Made by a program: the position numbers and the translations under genes. The notes beneath the pieces were generated by a model, which was not told where the DNA came from, ran no database searches, and saw nothing but the letters and a program-made list of their open reading frames with translations. From Aestuariirhabdus sp049985285 (GTDB taxonomy: Bacteria; Pseudomonadota; Gammaproteobacteria; Pseudomonadales; Aestuariirhabdaceae), in NCBI RefSeq assembly GCF_049985285.1, contig NZ_JBNIEU010000001.1:434001-498000 (forward strand): a stretch of DNA of 64,000 bases, written 5' to 3'. Shown here piece after piece: positions 33,873 through 43,279 of this stretch (positions within the stretch are counted from its first letter, which is position 1; each line of letters begins with the position of its first letter).

Positions 33873-36149
33873 TTAATCCTCGCTCGTGCGAGGATTCGCC
33901 ATCACCTTACCCAACCCCGCCTTGCGCATCGCCAACTCCATCGTGCTCTGAATCACGGAGGCGTTATCCATCGTAACCACCGCCTCCAACAACCCCTTCG
34001 CCCACTGCGCACTAATATTGCGTAGCACCCACTTGATGCGAGGAAGATTGGTTGCGTTCATAGACAGCACCTCATACCCCATCGCTACCAACAATACCGC
34101 AGCAGCAGGATCTCCCGCCATCTCGCCACAGACACTGACCGCAGCGCCCTCTGCACGCGCATCGCGCACAATGGATCGCAGTGCTGCCAGCACCGCAGGA
34201 TGCATCGAGTGGTAAAGCTCCGCAACTCTCGGATTGTTGCGATCAACCGCCAGCAAATACTGGGTCAGGTCGTTGGTTCCCACCGAGAGAAAGTCCACCC
34301 GGCGAGAAAACTCCCGCACCAGATAAACCGCTGCGGGAACCTCGATCATCACCCCGACCGGGGGCAACTTTACATCCATGCCTTCGCTAACGACTTCACC
34401 GTGCGCCCGGTGAATCAGGTGCAGGGCCTCTTCGACCTCGGCCACGCTACAGACCATTGGCAACATAATGCGCAGGTTGTTGAGTCCCACACTAGCCTTG
34501 ATCATCGCTCGCACCTGCACCAGAAAAATCTCGGGGTGATCGAGCGTCACCCTGATGCCCCTCCAGCCAAGGAAGGGATTATCCTCTTTTATCGGAAAAT
34601 AGCTGAGCTCCTTGTCGCCGCCGATATCCAGTGTACGCATGGTCACCGGAAAGGGGGCAAACGCCTTCAGCTGCTCGCGATAGATCTCCTGCTGCTCTTT
34701 TTCACTCGGAAACCGCTCACGAATCATAAAGGGTACTTCGGTCCGGTATAGACCTACCCCTTCCGCCCCACGATCCAGGGAGCGCGCAACATCGGTCATC
34801 AGCCCGGTGTTTACCCACAGTGCAACCCGGGTTTCATCCGTGGTAATGCAGGGTTTGTCCCGTAACACGTCCAGCCCGGCAACAAACTCACGCTCCTGAT
34901 CCACGACCTCCTGATAGTACTTGCGTAGTTCAACCGAAGGCGAAGGGTAAACTCGCCCCAGGTTGCCATCGATGATGAGCTCCATCCCGTTGATGCGGGT
35001 AAAGGGCAGATCAACCGCTCCCATCACCGTTGGTACGCCCATGGCGCGAGCAAGGATCGCCACATGGGAGTTACCCGAACCTTTGACCGACACCAGGCCT
35101 ACCAACTTGTCCCGCGGAACCTCACCCAGCATCGCAGGCGTCAGCTCCTCACTGATCAGTACACAGCTATCGGGATAGACAACCTCTTTCGTTTGGTTCT
35201 GTTGCTGCAGGTGAGAAAGTACTCGCCGCCCCAGGTCCCGAATGTCGCTGGCACGCTCACGCAGGTAGGAGTCTTCCATCACCTCAAAGTTTTTGACGTG
35301 CTCCTCAATAACTTGCCGTAGCGCGCCCTGGGCCCACTGCCCCTGCTCAATAATGGCTCGAACCTCGGCACCAATGGCATTGTCATCCAACATGCCGCGG
35401 TAGACATCAAAGAGTGCAATCTCCTCCGGCGGCAAGCTAGGGGCGAGTTTTTTCGCCGTCGCCTTCATCTCCTTTCTTACCGCTTTGAGGGCGCGGCCCA
35501 ACTGTTTGAGCTCTCGTTTGATATCGTCCGCTGGACGGTCAGGCACCGCACTCAGGTAGGCGGGGGGGGAGAGCACCACGGCTTCCCCAATAGCAACACC
35601 CGGGGCCCCGGCCACACCGACAAACCGGGTATCCTTGGTGGCACGCCCGGCCTCCTGTCGCGCCAACGAACCGGACGCCTCTGCGTGTGCGATAACCGCA
35701 GCCAACTGCGCAGACATAGTGACAAGGAACGACTCTTCGGTTTCATCGAAGAAACGGACCTCTTGCTGCTGCACCACCAGCACTCCGAGGATCGCCCGGT
35801 GGTGGATAATCGGGACCCCGAGAAAAGCATGGAAGCGCTCTTCGCCCGATTCTTTCAAGTAGCGATATTTAGGGTGAGACCCGGCATCTTGCAAATTGAT
35901 CGGCTCTTCACGCAAGCCGACCTGACCGACCAGGCCCTCAGACCGTAGTAATTTCGTACCGATAGCGGACTGATTCAGCCCTTCAGAGGCCATCAAGGTA
36001 TAGCAATTTTCATCACTATCGAAAAGAAACACCGAGCAGACCTCGGTTTTCATTGCCACCCGTACCTCGTGCACAATAATTTCCAGCGCCGCCTGTAAGG
36101 TCTTGGCAGCGTTCACTTTCTGGACTATCACACGCAGTATATTGAGCAT
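33873..36149 (-). CDS. ptsP: PEP-protein phosphotransferase of the nitrogen PTS (EI-Ntr)
   Basis: First enzyme of the PTS-Ntr regulatory phosphorelay, 758 residues, transferring phosphate from PEP to NPr. An N-terminal GAF domain (about 1-165, sensing glutamine or similar in E. coli) is followed by the EI N-domain. The phosphorylated His362 lies in GNSHVAILARAMGVPTVMG. The PEP-binding barrel carries FLSVGTNDLTQYLLAVDRNN and the VCGEMAGDP active-site Cys segment. It follows rppH by 40 bases, the conserved rppH-ptsP operon. Confidence 0.96.
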   Translation of the reverse strand: MLNILRVIVQKVNAAKTLQAALEIIVHEVRVAMKTEVCSVFLFDSDENCYTLMASEGLNQSAIGTKLLRSEGLVGQVGLREEPINLQDAGSHPKYRYLKESGEERFHAFLGVPIIHHRAILGVLVVQQQEVRFFDETEESFLVTMSAQLAAVIAHAEASGSLARQEAGRATKDTRFVGVAGAPGVAIGEAVVLSPPAYLSAVPDRPADDIKRELKQLGRALKAVRKEMKATAKKLAPSLPPEEIALFDVYRGMLDDNAIGAEVRAIIEQGQWAQGALRQVIEEHVKNFEVMEDSYLRERASDIRDLGRRVLSHLQQQNQTKEVVYPDSCVLISEELTPAMLGEVPRDKLVGLVSVKGSGNSHVAILARAMGVPTVMGAVDLPFTRINGMELIIDGNLGRVYPSPSVELRKYYQEVVDQEREFVAGLDVLRDKPCITTDETRVALWVNTGLMTDVARSLDRGAEGVGLYRTEVPFMIRERFPSEKEQQEIYREQLKAFAPFPVTMRTLDIGGDKELSYFPIKEDNPFLGWRGIRVTLDHPEIFLVQVRAMIKASVGLNNLRIMLPMVCSVAEVEEALHLIHRAHGEVVSEGMDVKLPPVGVMIEVPAAVYLVREFSRRVDFLSVGTNDLTQYLLAVDRNNPRVAELYHSMHPAVLAALRSIVRDARAEGAAVSVCGEMAGDPAAAVLLVAMGYEVLSMNATNLPRIKWVLRNISAQWAKGLLEAVVTMDNASVIQSTMELAMRKAGLGKVMANPRTSED

Positions 36150-36189
36150 CTACGGGGGCAAACCTCCTTGGTTTAGTAAAGCGGTAGGG

Positions 36190-36681
36190 TCAACGCGAAC
36201 CGGACTGCAAGCGACCCAGTTTGGGGGCCAGCTCTTTTAGTGCCCGCCGGTAAACATCCCGTTTAAAGGAAACCACCTGCCCCAGCGGGTACCAGTAACT
36301 CACCCAGCGCCAATGATCGAATTCGGGAGATTGACCACTGGCAACGTCCACCGAACCCTCATCGCCGGTTAGCTGCAACAGAAACCATTTCTGCTTTTGA
36401 CCCACACAGATTGGATGTGAATGGCGCCGAATAAGGCGCTTGGGCAGCCGATAGCGCAACCACCCGCGAGTACATGCGATGATATTAACATCCTTTTCGC
36501 CCAACCCGACCTCTTCGGTCAACTCCCGGTAAAGCGCCTGCTCGGAACTCTCACTATCATTGATCCCCCCCTGGGGGAACTGCCAGGCTTCCTGCCCAAT
36601 ACGCTTAGCCCACAACACCTGGCCCTCGGGGTTAGCGAGAATTATGCCGACGTTGGGCCTAAAGCCATCTGCATCGATCAA
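36190..36681 (-). CDS. rppH: RNA pyrophosphohydrolase RppH
   Basis: Nudix enzyme of 163 residues that removes pyrophosphate from mRNA 5' ends and starts 5'-dependent decay. The Nudix box GGINDSESSEQALYRELTEE begins at Gly38 and matches GX5EX7REUXEEXGU in full. MIDADGFRPNVGIIL and the late PEFDHWRWVSYWYPLGQVV are typical RppH. Divergent from the HAD gene across 160 bases. Confidence 0.96.
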   Translation of the reverse strand: MIDADGFRPNVGIILANPEGQVLWAKRIGQEAWQFPQGGINDSESSEQALYRELTEEVGLGEKDVNIIACTRGWLRYRLPKRLIRRHSHPICVGQKQKWFLLQLTGDEGSVDVASGQSPEFDHWRWVSYWYPLGQVVSFKRDVYRRALKELAPKLGRLQSGSR

Positions 36682-36842
36682 AGCGATAATTCCTTAAAAA
36701 TGGGAGAGAAACGAACTCTTAACCCACCCATTGTTCCACAACTGGCGCATTATCGGCAATCTCAGCCGCTCCCCTCCTGCATATTGGCTCAAAAGCCACT
36801 ATCATAGCTCGCCATCAAGCACCCATAGGAAAGAGGTAAACT

Positions 36843-37505
36843 GTGGCACTGGCAATTTTTGATCTGGATAATACCCTGCTAGGGGGCGATAGCGATCACT
36901 CCTGGGGCGAATTCCTTGTTGAGCAACAGATCGTCGACGCGAAGGAGTATAAACAGGCCAACGACCGTTTCTACCAGCACTACTTAGAGGGAACCCTGGA
37001 TATCCACGAGTTTCTTGGCTTTGCACTACGCCCGCTCAGCCAGCACAGCATGGAGCGGCTTAACCAGCTTCATGATGAGTTTATGCGCAGCCGAATCGAG
37101 CCCATGATGCTACCAAAGGCGATGCTACTGCTGCAGCAACACCGGGAGGCAGGCGATTTCCTGTTGATCATTACCGCAACCAACCGCTTTGTCACCGCAC
37201 CGATTGGTGAACGACTGGGGGTTGATGAGCTCCTCGCCACCGATCCCGAGGTTATTAATGGCCGCTACACCGGCGAGGTCAGCGGTACTCCCTGCTTTCA
37301 AGAGGGCAAAGTGGAACGGTTGCAACAGTGGCTGGCCGATAACAACCACGACCTTGAGGGTAGCTACTTCTACAGCGACTCCTGCAACGACCTGCCCCTG
37401 CTCGAGCTGGTCGATAACCCGGTTGCCGTGGATGCCGATGCGCGCCTCAGCGCCATTGCCATCGAGCGAAACTGGCCACTTATCAGCTTGCGGGACACGG
37501 CATGA
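36843..37505 (+). CDS. HAD-IB family phosphatase
   Basis: Cytoplasmic HAD hydrolase of 220 residues, SerB-like subfamily IB (CicA/HAD-IB type). Motif I is FDLDNTLLGGDSD with nucleophile Asp7, motif II lies in LLIITATNRF, and motif IV is SDSCNDLPLLELVDNPVAVD. The start is a GTG with GGAAAGAGG upstream. The substrate of such proteins is usually a phosphoserine-like or phosphosugar compound and cannot be told here. It overlaps the next gene by four bases. In Pseudomonas a similar gene faces rppH. Confidence 0.9.
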   Translation: MALAIFDLDNTLLGGDSDHSWGEFLVEQQIVDAKEYKQANDRFYQHYLEGTLDIHEFLGFALRPLSQHSMERLNQLHDEFMRSRIEPMMLPKAMLLLQQHREAGDFLLIITATNRFVTAPIGERLGVDELLATDPEVINGRYTGEVSGTPCFQEGKVERLQQWLADNNHDLEGSYFYSDSCNDLPLLELVDNPVAVDADARLSAIAIERNWPLISLRDTA

Positions 37506-38635
37506 AGCGTTTTTTGGTGATCGCCGGGCTAGCCCTGGCAGCGGGCTGCGATCAAACCGCCACTTCGGAGCCCACTGCCAGCACCCACGACAGCACTACC
37601 GTCGAGGCCAGCCCCCCTTCGAGTTTCCCGTTGACACCTTTTAGCCAGCGCTACCTGCAGCAAGCTCGCCGCCACTGCGCCAGTGCCCTGTTCGAAGCCC
37701 AACAGTTGGAGCTGGCGATCCATAGCTTGTTGGCAGCAACGACTGGCGACAACCTGAAATCCACCCAACAACAATGGGAAAAAGCACAGGCGCGCTGGCT
37801 ACAGTGCTCCCTGTTTAGCCACAGCGACGGGCCTCTGGACACTCCCGAGGCGGGAGACCCTTTCGCCTTCGCCACCCGCATCGGCAACTGGCCCGCCAGC
37901 GCTGGCTACGTTGATTCGACACCCGAATACCCCCATAGCGGCCTGGTTAACAGCCCTGACGTTAGCCTGACCCGAAGCAGCCTCCTGCAACAGCACCTGT
38001 TGACCGCCCCTAACGAGACCAGCGTAGGACTCTATGCATTGGAAGTACTGCTGTTCGGCGCTAACGCGTCACGCACTCTTGAGGAGCTGACTCCGCAGCC
38101 GGTCCAGCCCGAACAACTGGATACCCCACAACGACGCCGGGATTACCTGGCCCTGCTCGGGCAACTCTACGCCAGCGATCTCAAAACGCTGGTTGCGCGC
38201 TGGGACCCGGAACTGGCGAGCTACCCTAAGCAGCTGGCCGAACTCAGCCCTCCACAACAACAGCGTCTGCTGATCAATGGGCTAAGGCTCCGCTTGCTGG
38301 ATATAGCGGAGGAGCTGAACGCACTTGAAGAGGAGGGAGAGGAGCGCTCCTCGCATCACGAGCAGCGTCTGAGTGTGCCACTGCAAGCCCTGCTCGTGCT
38401 GGCCGAAAACAGCGACACCAGCGCGGCACTGACGCAACGCGTTAAAGCGCTACTGGAAGAGAGCGCTAGTCCGGCCCAAAGCGACAAAGACACACAGCCT
38501 GAGGCAGCCCCATCCACCGGCTCCACACTGGCGGAGCAGATTGAGTCACTGGCGCGAGAGCTAAACGAGCTACTCGGTAACCCCTCGAATACGGTCACTG
38601 CGTCGGCGCAGCAACTCGACGGTCAGCAGCAGTAG
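37502..38635 (+). CDS. Imelysin-like lipoprotein
   Basis: Exported protein of 377 residues. LVIAGLALAAGC is a lipobox with Cys16. The body (about 45-280) is helical and resembles the imelysin (peptidase M75/EfeO) fold: QWEKAQARWLQC near 90, IGNWPASAGYVD near 125, and ETSVGLYALEVLLFG near 175, where the family's GxHxxE motif would be. Here the His is replaced by Tyr (GLYALE), so metal binding may be changed. A low-complexity C-terminal part (about 310-377) follows. It is coupled to the HAD gene by an ATGA overlap, and its last 66 bases overlap the end of the convergent permease gene. Confidence 0.7.
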   Translation: MKRFLVIAGLALAAGCDQTATSEPTASTHDSTTVEASPPSSFPLTPFSQRYLQQARRHCASALFEAQQLELAIHSLLAATTGDNLKSTQQQWEKAQARWLQCSLFSHSDGPLDTPEAGDPFAFATRIGNWPASAGYVDSTPEYPHSGLVNSPDVSLTRSSLLQQHLLTAPNETSVGLYALEVLLFGANASRTLEELTPQPVQPEQLDTPQRRRDYLALLGQLYASDLKTLVARWDPELASYPKQLAELSPPQQQRLLINGLRLRLLDIAEELNALEEEGEERSSHHEQRLSVPLQALLVLAENSDTSAALTQRVKALLEESASPAQSDKDTQPEAAPSTGSTLAEQIESLARELNELLGNPSNTVTASAQQLDGQQQ

Positions 38636-39418
38636 CGTCGACATAATAATCAACAGGGTTGCAACGGCCAAAATCGTAGGGCTGAGCTGCTCGCGCATCC
38701 CTGCCCACATCTCTCGCGGTATGGTGCGCTGTTCGGTACCGGCGATAAAAAGCACCACGACCACTTCATCAAAAGAGGTGGCGAAGGCGAAAAGAGCCCC
38801 GGAGATGACACCCGGGCGAATCAGCGGAAAGGTTACTTTAAAAAAGGTGTGACGCGGATTGGCCCCCAAACTCGCCGACGCTTTCGTCAGGTTGTCATCA
38901 AAACCCACCAGAGTGGCGGTCACGGTGATAATCACAAACGGTATGCCCAGTACGGCGTGGGCCATAATAACGCCGAGGTAGGTCTGGGCCAGATTCACCT
39001 TGGTAAAAAAGAAGTACATGCTGGCTGCAGAGATGATCAGCGGCACGATCATTGGCGAGATCAACAACCCCATGATCGCACCTTTGAAGGGCATGTGACG
39101 CTGGCTTAACCCCAAAGCCGCCACCGTCCCCAGTGTCATTGCCAAAATCGTGGCACAGACACCAACAATCACGCTGTTCTTTATCGATAATCGCCACTCT
39201 GCACTGTCCCATATATTTTGGTACCAACGCAGCGAATAGGCCTCTGCATCCAGCCTCAGCATCCCTTCGGTGAACGTAAAGAACGGCTCCGCGTTAAACG
39301 AGAGTGGAATAATAATCAGGATCGGAACGATCAGAAACAGCAATACCAGCGCGCTGAAGAACCGCAAGCCATAATAGGTTACTGTTTCCAACGCGGTGGC
39401 GTGTACCGGCAAACTCAT
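38570..39418 (-). CDS. Polyamine-type ABC transporter permease (PotC-like)
   Basis: Inner-membrane permease of 282 residues with six helices. The EAA loop SASLGANPRHTFFKVTFPLI (about 181-200) contacts the ATPase. Family resemblance is to PotC/PotI of spermidine/putrescine importers. Follows its partner permease by five bases. Its 3' end overlaps the convergent imelysin-like gene by 66 bases. Confidence 0.9.
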   Translation of the reverse strand: MSLPVHATALETVTYYGLRFFSALVLLFLIVPILIIIPLSFNAEPFFTFTEGMLRLDAEAYSLRWYQNIWDSAEWRLSIKNSVIVGVCATILAMTLGTVAALGLSQRHMPFKGAIMGLLISPMIVPLIISAASMYFFFTKVNLAQTYLGVIMAHAVLGIPFVIITVTATLVGFDDNLTKASASLGANPRHTFFKVTFPLIRPGVISGALFAFATSFDEVVVVLFIAGTEQRTIPREMWAGMREQLSPTILAVATLLIIMSTLLLLTVELLRRRSDRIRGVTE

Positions 39419-39423
39419 TTTTA

Positions 39424-40677
39424 TTACCCCAACTTCATCTGACTGGCGCCTACCAGGCGGTTATAGACTCCATACAGCACCAGCACCACGGCCAGCAGAC
39501 TGCCTGCCAGCGCAGCACCCAACCCCCAGTTCAACGAGGTCTGCATATGATAGGCAATCAGATTACTGATCATCTGTCCGGTACGGCCACCGACCAGTGC
39601 CGGCGTAATGTAGTAACCAATCGATAGAATAAATACCAAAATTGCACCGGCACTGAGACCCGGCAAACTCTGGGGAAAGTAAACTTTGAAAAAGGCATGC
39701 CCGGGTGTCGCTCCAAGCGAACGCGCCGCACGCATATACACCGGAGAGATACTTTTCATCACGCTGTAGGTGGGCAGAACCAGAAAAGGCAGCAAAATAT
39801 GAGTCATCGCCACCACAGTACCAATCTGGTTGTACATCATATCCAGCGGTTCGCTGATAATTCCCGTCCAGAGCAAGAAGCTGTTTACCACTCCCTTGCC
39901 TTGCAACATAACGATCCATGCGCTGGTACGCACCAATAACGATGTCCAGAACGGCAGTAGCACCAGTATCATCAGCAAGTTACTCTTGCTGGGCGGCAAT
40001 ACCGACAATAGGTAAGCCAATGGATAACCCAAAATAATACAAAACAGAGTTACCATCAGGGAGAGCTTCAGGGTCTTGAGCAGCATATCGACATAGATCT
40101 GTCGAGATTCAGGCTGGGGGACGATCTCCCCGTTCACGTTATACTGCAGATCCAGTGCCGCCAGGTAATGGGTGGCCGTAAATTCACTGCTCAACACCTT
40201 AAACGCGCCCCAGGTTTCCATTTCACCCCAGCGTTTATCCTGCTGCAGCATAAATACTTTGTAGTCGCTGCCTTCATACCTCTTGAGCTTGCGCGCCGTT
40301 TTGGTCATCAGGCTACGCATACCGCTCTGCTCTGAATTGAGCCGATTGGCGATACGGCCAATGGTTTTTTGTTCCCGGGCCAACACCAGCGCTTTACCCA
40401 CCGAGGCGAAGACCTCCTCACCAGGTATTTGCTGCTGGTCCCAGCGCTGCATCAACTCGGCAACCTCTGGCATATTGTCAACCAGAACGGGGTTATGGAT
40501 GCTGCGATAGAGCATCTCGGCCAACGGGAAGACAAACGTAAAGAGCACAAACAGAACTAACGGCGCGACCAGTAGCAGCGCCCGAATTTTCAGGAATCGC
40601 TCCGCTTTTTTTAGCTTTCGTTTTAGCGCAGGGTCATTGACCTGCATGTTATCGGCCGGGGGGGCACTTGTGCTCAT
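39424..40677 (-). CDS. Polyamine-type ABC transporter permease (PotB-like)
   Basis: Permease of 417 residues, longer than E. coli PotB (285). The extra length is a mostly hydrophilic insert of about 120 residues after the first helix (about 75-190), probably periplasmic; such inserts are common in this subfamily. The EAA loop reads ARSLGATPGHAFFKVYFPQS (about 315-334). The start MSTSAPPADNMQVNDPALKR follows the intra-operon hairpin; a longer frame would run through it. Confidence 0.88.
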   Translation of the reverse strand: MSTSAPPADNMQVNDPALKRKLKKAERFLKIRALLLVAPLVLFVLFTFVFPLAEMLYRSIHNPVLVDNMPEVAELMQRWDQQQIPGEEVFASVGKALVLAREQKTIGRIANRLNSEQSGMRSLMTKTARKLKRYEGSDYKVFMLQQDKRWGEMETWGAFKVLSSEFTATHYLAALDLQYNVNGEIVPQPESRQIYVDMLLKTLKLSLMVTLFCIILGYPLAYLLSVLPPSKSNLLMILVLLPFWTSLLVRTSAWIVMLQGKGVVNSFLLWTGIISEPLDMMYNQIGTVVAMTHILLPFLVLPTYSVMKSISPVYMRAARSLGATPGHAFFKVYFPQSLPGLSAGAILVFILSIGYYITPALVGGRTGQMISNLIAYHMQTSLNWGLGAALAGSLLAVVLVLYGVYNRLVGASQMKLG

Positions 40678-40710
40678 AGAGATCTCGGTAGTGCGATAAA
40701 TCGATACAAC

Positions 40711-40740
40711 AAAAAACGGGGGCGGACAGGCCGCCCCCGT
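40711..40740 (-). terminator. Hairpin/attenuator between binding-protein and permease genes
   Basis: On the minus strand ACGGGGGCGG-CCTGT-CCGCCCCCGT gives a perfect 10-bp stem followed by TTTTTTG. It sits 12 bases after the stop of the substrate-binding protein and about 34 bases before the permease start. As an intrinsic terminator inside the operon it would lower permease output relative to the binding protein and also protect the upstream mRNA end. Confidence 0.85.
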
Positions 40741-40752
40741 AGACAACGATGT

Positions 40753-41823
40753 TTACTTGTTCAACCAGGCATTGAAGCGCTCGTTCAACTCGTCCTGGTT
40801 GTCCGCCCACCATGCGTGGTCAACCGGCACAGCCGTACCGTAGTTCGCCGGAGCCGTCGCCATGTGCGGCATCATCTTGTCGCTAACCAACGCGATGGAT
40901 GATTTTCGCGCAGGAGCGTAGGAGATGTAGTTGGTCTGGTCCGCCAGACGCTTGGTATCGGTAGAGAACTTGAGGAACTCCATCGCCTTGTCGAGGTTTT
41001 TAGTGCCCTTAACAATGCCGAAGAAATCCAGCTCTGCGAACTGGGCATCCCAGATAATCTTAAAAGGTTTGCCCTCAACTTCAGCCGCGTTGTAGATACG
41101 ACCGTTGTAGGCAGTGGTCATGCTGACTTCACCATCGGCAAGCAGCTGTACGGGCTGCGAACCCGCTTCCCACCACACGACGGAGGTTTTGATCTCATCA
41201 AGCTTGGCAAATGCACGGTCGACGCCGGCAGGAGTGCCCAGTACCTTATAAACATCAGCACCGGCAACCCCGTCAGCCAGCAAGGCACGCTCAAGGTTCA
41301 CTTTAGGGGTTTTCTTCAAGCCGCGCTTGCCCGGAAACTCCTTGAGATTAAAGAAATCGACAAGTTTGCCAGGCTTCTTGCCCGCAAACTGGCTCTCATC
41401 ATAGGCTACGATCTTGCCCCACACGATATTGGCCACGCCACAGTCTTCAAGGCCGCCATCGACGAAGTCATCGGTCGCCATTGCGCCATTGTCACCCTTG
41501 GGCAGGTCGGCGGGATCGATCTCTACCAGCAAGCCCTCATCGCAGGCACGGATGACATCGGCTTTCTCAAGATCAATCACGTCCCAGGTAACGTTACCAG
41601 CTTCCACCTGCGCCTTGATCTCGGCGATGCCCCCGCTGTAGTTCTCGGAGATGATCTTAGTGCCGGTCTCTGCGGTAAAGGGTTTATGGTACGCCTCGAC
41701 CTGACTCTCGGTGTACGCGCCCCCCCAGGAGACTACGGTAAGATCTGCTGCGGATACCACACTCGATGCGGCAGCTACGGCTACAGCCAGAGGTAGCTTG
41801 GTAATCAATGCTTTTATTGTCAT
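40753..41823 (-). CDS. Polyamine-type ABC transporter substrate-binding protein
   Basis: Periplasmic binding protein of 356 residues, PotD/PotF-like. Signal peptide MTIKALITKLPLAVAVAAAS to about Ala25, then ADLTVVSWGGAYTESQVEAY. The WGGAYTE motif is typical of this cluster, which binds polyamines or related amines. DVIDLEKADVIRACDEGLLV (about 87-106) follows. The acidic residues that bind diamines in PotF cannot be aligned by eye, so the ligand stays open. GGAGTGGGTT precedes the start. Confidence 0.87.
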   Translation of the reverse strand: MTIKALITKLPLAVAVAAASSVVSAADLTVVSWGGAYTESQVEAYHKPFTAETGTKIISENYSGGIAEIKAQVEAGNVTWDVIDLEKADVIRACDEGLLVEIDPADLPKGDNGAMATDDFVDGGLEDCGVANIVWGKIVAYDESQFAGKKPGKLVDFFNLKEFPGKRGLKKTPKVNLERALLADGVAGADVYKVLGTPAGVDRAFAKLDEIKTSVVWWEAGSQPVQLLADGEVSMTTAYNGRIYNAAEVEGKPFKIIWDAQFAELDFFGIVKGTKNLDKAMEFLKFSTDTKRLADQTNYISYAPARKSSIALVSDKMMPHMATAPANYGTAVPVDHAWWADNQDELNERFNAWLNK

Positions 41824-41903
41824 AACCCACTCCATTGTTGTCGTTTTATCGTTAGCAAATGGCATATACGGCCACCTCGGCCAATCCATTTTTTACCTTT
41901 CTT

Positions 41904-42998
41904 TTACTGCACAATATCCAGTGCACGGGCATCGCTGGATGACCAGGCCACCTGCACAGAATCTCCCTCTTTGAGGCCACTACTGGCCGCACTATTGGGC
42001 AGCTTGAGGATAAACTGCTCCTGCCCAAGTAAATTAATTCGCACCCGAATATGATCACCGTGGTAAATGCGTTCGCTTACTTGGCCAACAAAATGGTTGT
42101 CGCTACCGTTACTGGCGTTATCGAGCACCACCCGTTCCGGACGAATCGAAACGATAACCCTGGTGCCGGGAGCCTGCTCGGTAACGGCGGTAGCGCTCAC
42201 CTGCTCGCCATTTACCCGTAGCAAGCAACGTCCGTTTTCATAGCGCTCCACCTCGCCATAAAGGACATTATTCTCGCCGATAAAATCGGCTACAAAACTG
42301 TTATTGGGGCGCTCATAGAGCCCCTGTGGAGTATCGAGCTGCTGCACGACACCACTATTAAAGACCGCAATACGGTCCGACATAGTGAGCGCCTCACCCT
42401 GGTCGTGAGTAACGTATACCACTGTAACTCCAAGACGCTCGTGAATATGCTTGATTTCGTATTGCATCTGCTCACGCAGCTGCTTGTCCAGCGCGCCCAG
42501 GGGCTCATCCATTAACACCAGGGTCGGCTCAAACACCAGCGCCCGCGCCAGCGCGACCCGCTGCTGCTGACCACCGGAAAGTTGCTTGGGGCGTCGATTC
42601 TCGAAACCTCCCAGCTCCACCATATCCAGCGCGCGCTTAACTTTCGCTTCAATATCGGCACGACCCATTTTGCGAACCTGCAGGGGATATGCGAGGTTTT
42701 CTGCAATGGTCATATGGGGGAAAAGCGCGTAGTTCTGAAACATCATGCCGATATTGCGCTTATGGGGGGCGATACGATTCACGGCGGCTCCGTTGATAAA
42801 AATTTCGCCGTGAGTGGGGGTTTCAAAGCCCGCCAACATCATCAAACAGGTTGTTTTACCAGAGCCGGAGGGACCGAGCATGGTGACAAACTCGCCTTTT
42901 TTGATATCAAGGTTAAATCCCTTAACGACCAGATTTTCGCCATCATAGGTCTTCTGTACGTTCTGGAAGCTGACGTACCTATCGCTTGCGTCTGACAT
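41904..42998 (-). CDS. Polyamine-type ABC transporter ATPase (PotA-like)
   Basis: ATPase of 364 residues energising the importer. Walker A GPSGSGKTTCLMML (about 39-52), Q-loop FQNYALFPHM, signature LSGGQQQRVALARALVFEPT (about 142) and Walker B VLMDEPLGALD are intact. A C-terminal TOBE domain (about 285-360) follows. First gene of the operon ATPase, binding protein, two permeases. The same four-gene order occurs in Pseudomonas close to the rppH region. Confidence 0.93.
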   Translation of the reverse strand: MSDASDRYVSFQNVQKTYDGENLVVKGFNLDIKKGEFVTMLGPSGSGKTTCLMMLAGFETPTHGEIFINGAAVNRIAPHKRNIGMMFQNYALFPHMTIAENLAYPLQVRKMGRADIEAKVKRALDMVELGGFENRRPKQLSGGQQQRVALARALVFEPTLVLMDEPLGALDKQLREQMQYEIKHIHERLGVTVVYVTHDQGEALTMSDRIAVFNSGVVQQLDTPQGLYERPNNSFVADFIGENNVLYGEVERYENGRCLLRVNGEQVSATAVTEQAPGTRVIVSIRPERVVLDNASNGSDNHFVGQVSERIYHGDHIRVRINLLGQEQFILKLPNSAASSGLKEGDSVQVAWSSSDARALDIVQ

Positions 42999-43052
42999 TG
43001 AATCCTTTGCCGCGGATGAGCCCGCACATTAGTGTTACTGAGCCTGCAGAAC

Positions 43053-43072
43053 GAAAAAAAGCCCGCAGGGCT
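43053..43072 (-). terminator. Probable terminator downstream of rlmI
   Basis: On the minus strand AGCCC-TGC-GGGCT is followed by TTTTTTT. The stem is short but GC-only at its base. It lies about 200 bases past the rlmI stop and 55 bases before the transporter operon. The 207 bases between rlmI and this hairpin hold no reading frame that I can support. Confidence 0.65.
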
Positions 43073-43279
43073 GTTGCGATTATCAAACAAGATCCAGCGT
43101 GATAATGCAACCATCCCACCGGCAGGGCGCTCCAGCTCTTCAAACAAATCGTCGCAACGCACCCTTTTGGCGCACAAATCCCAATACCTCGCACCAGCTG
43201 GCGACGATCATTTACATCTCAGGGCATGCCCGCACCGTCACCGGATCCAAACAGGTGCTCCTAACGCAGTGCTCAGCCT

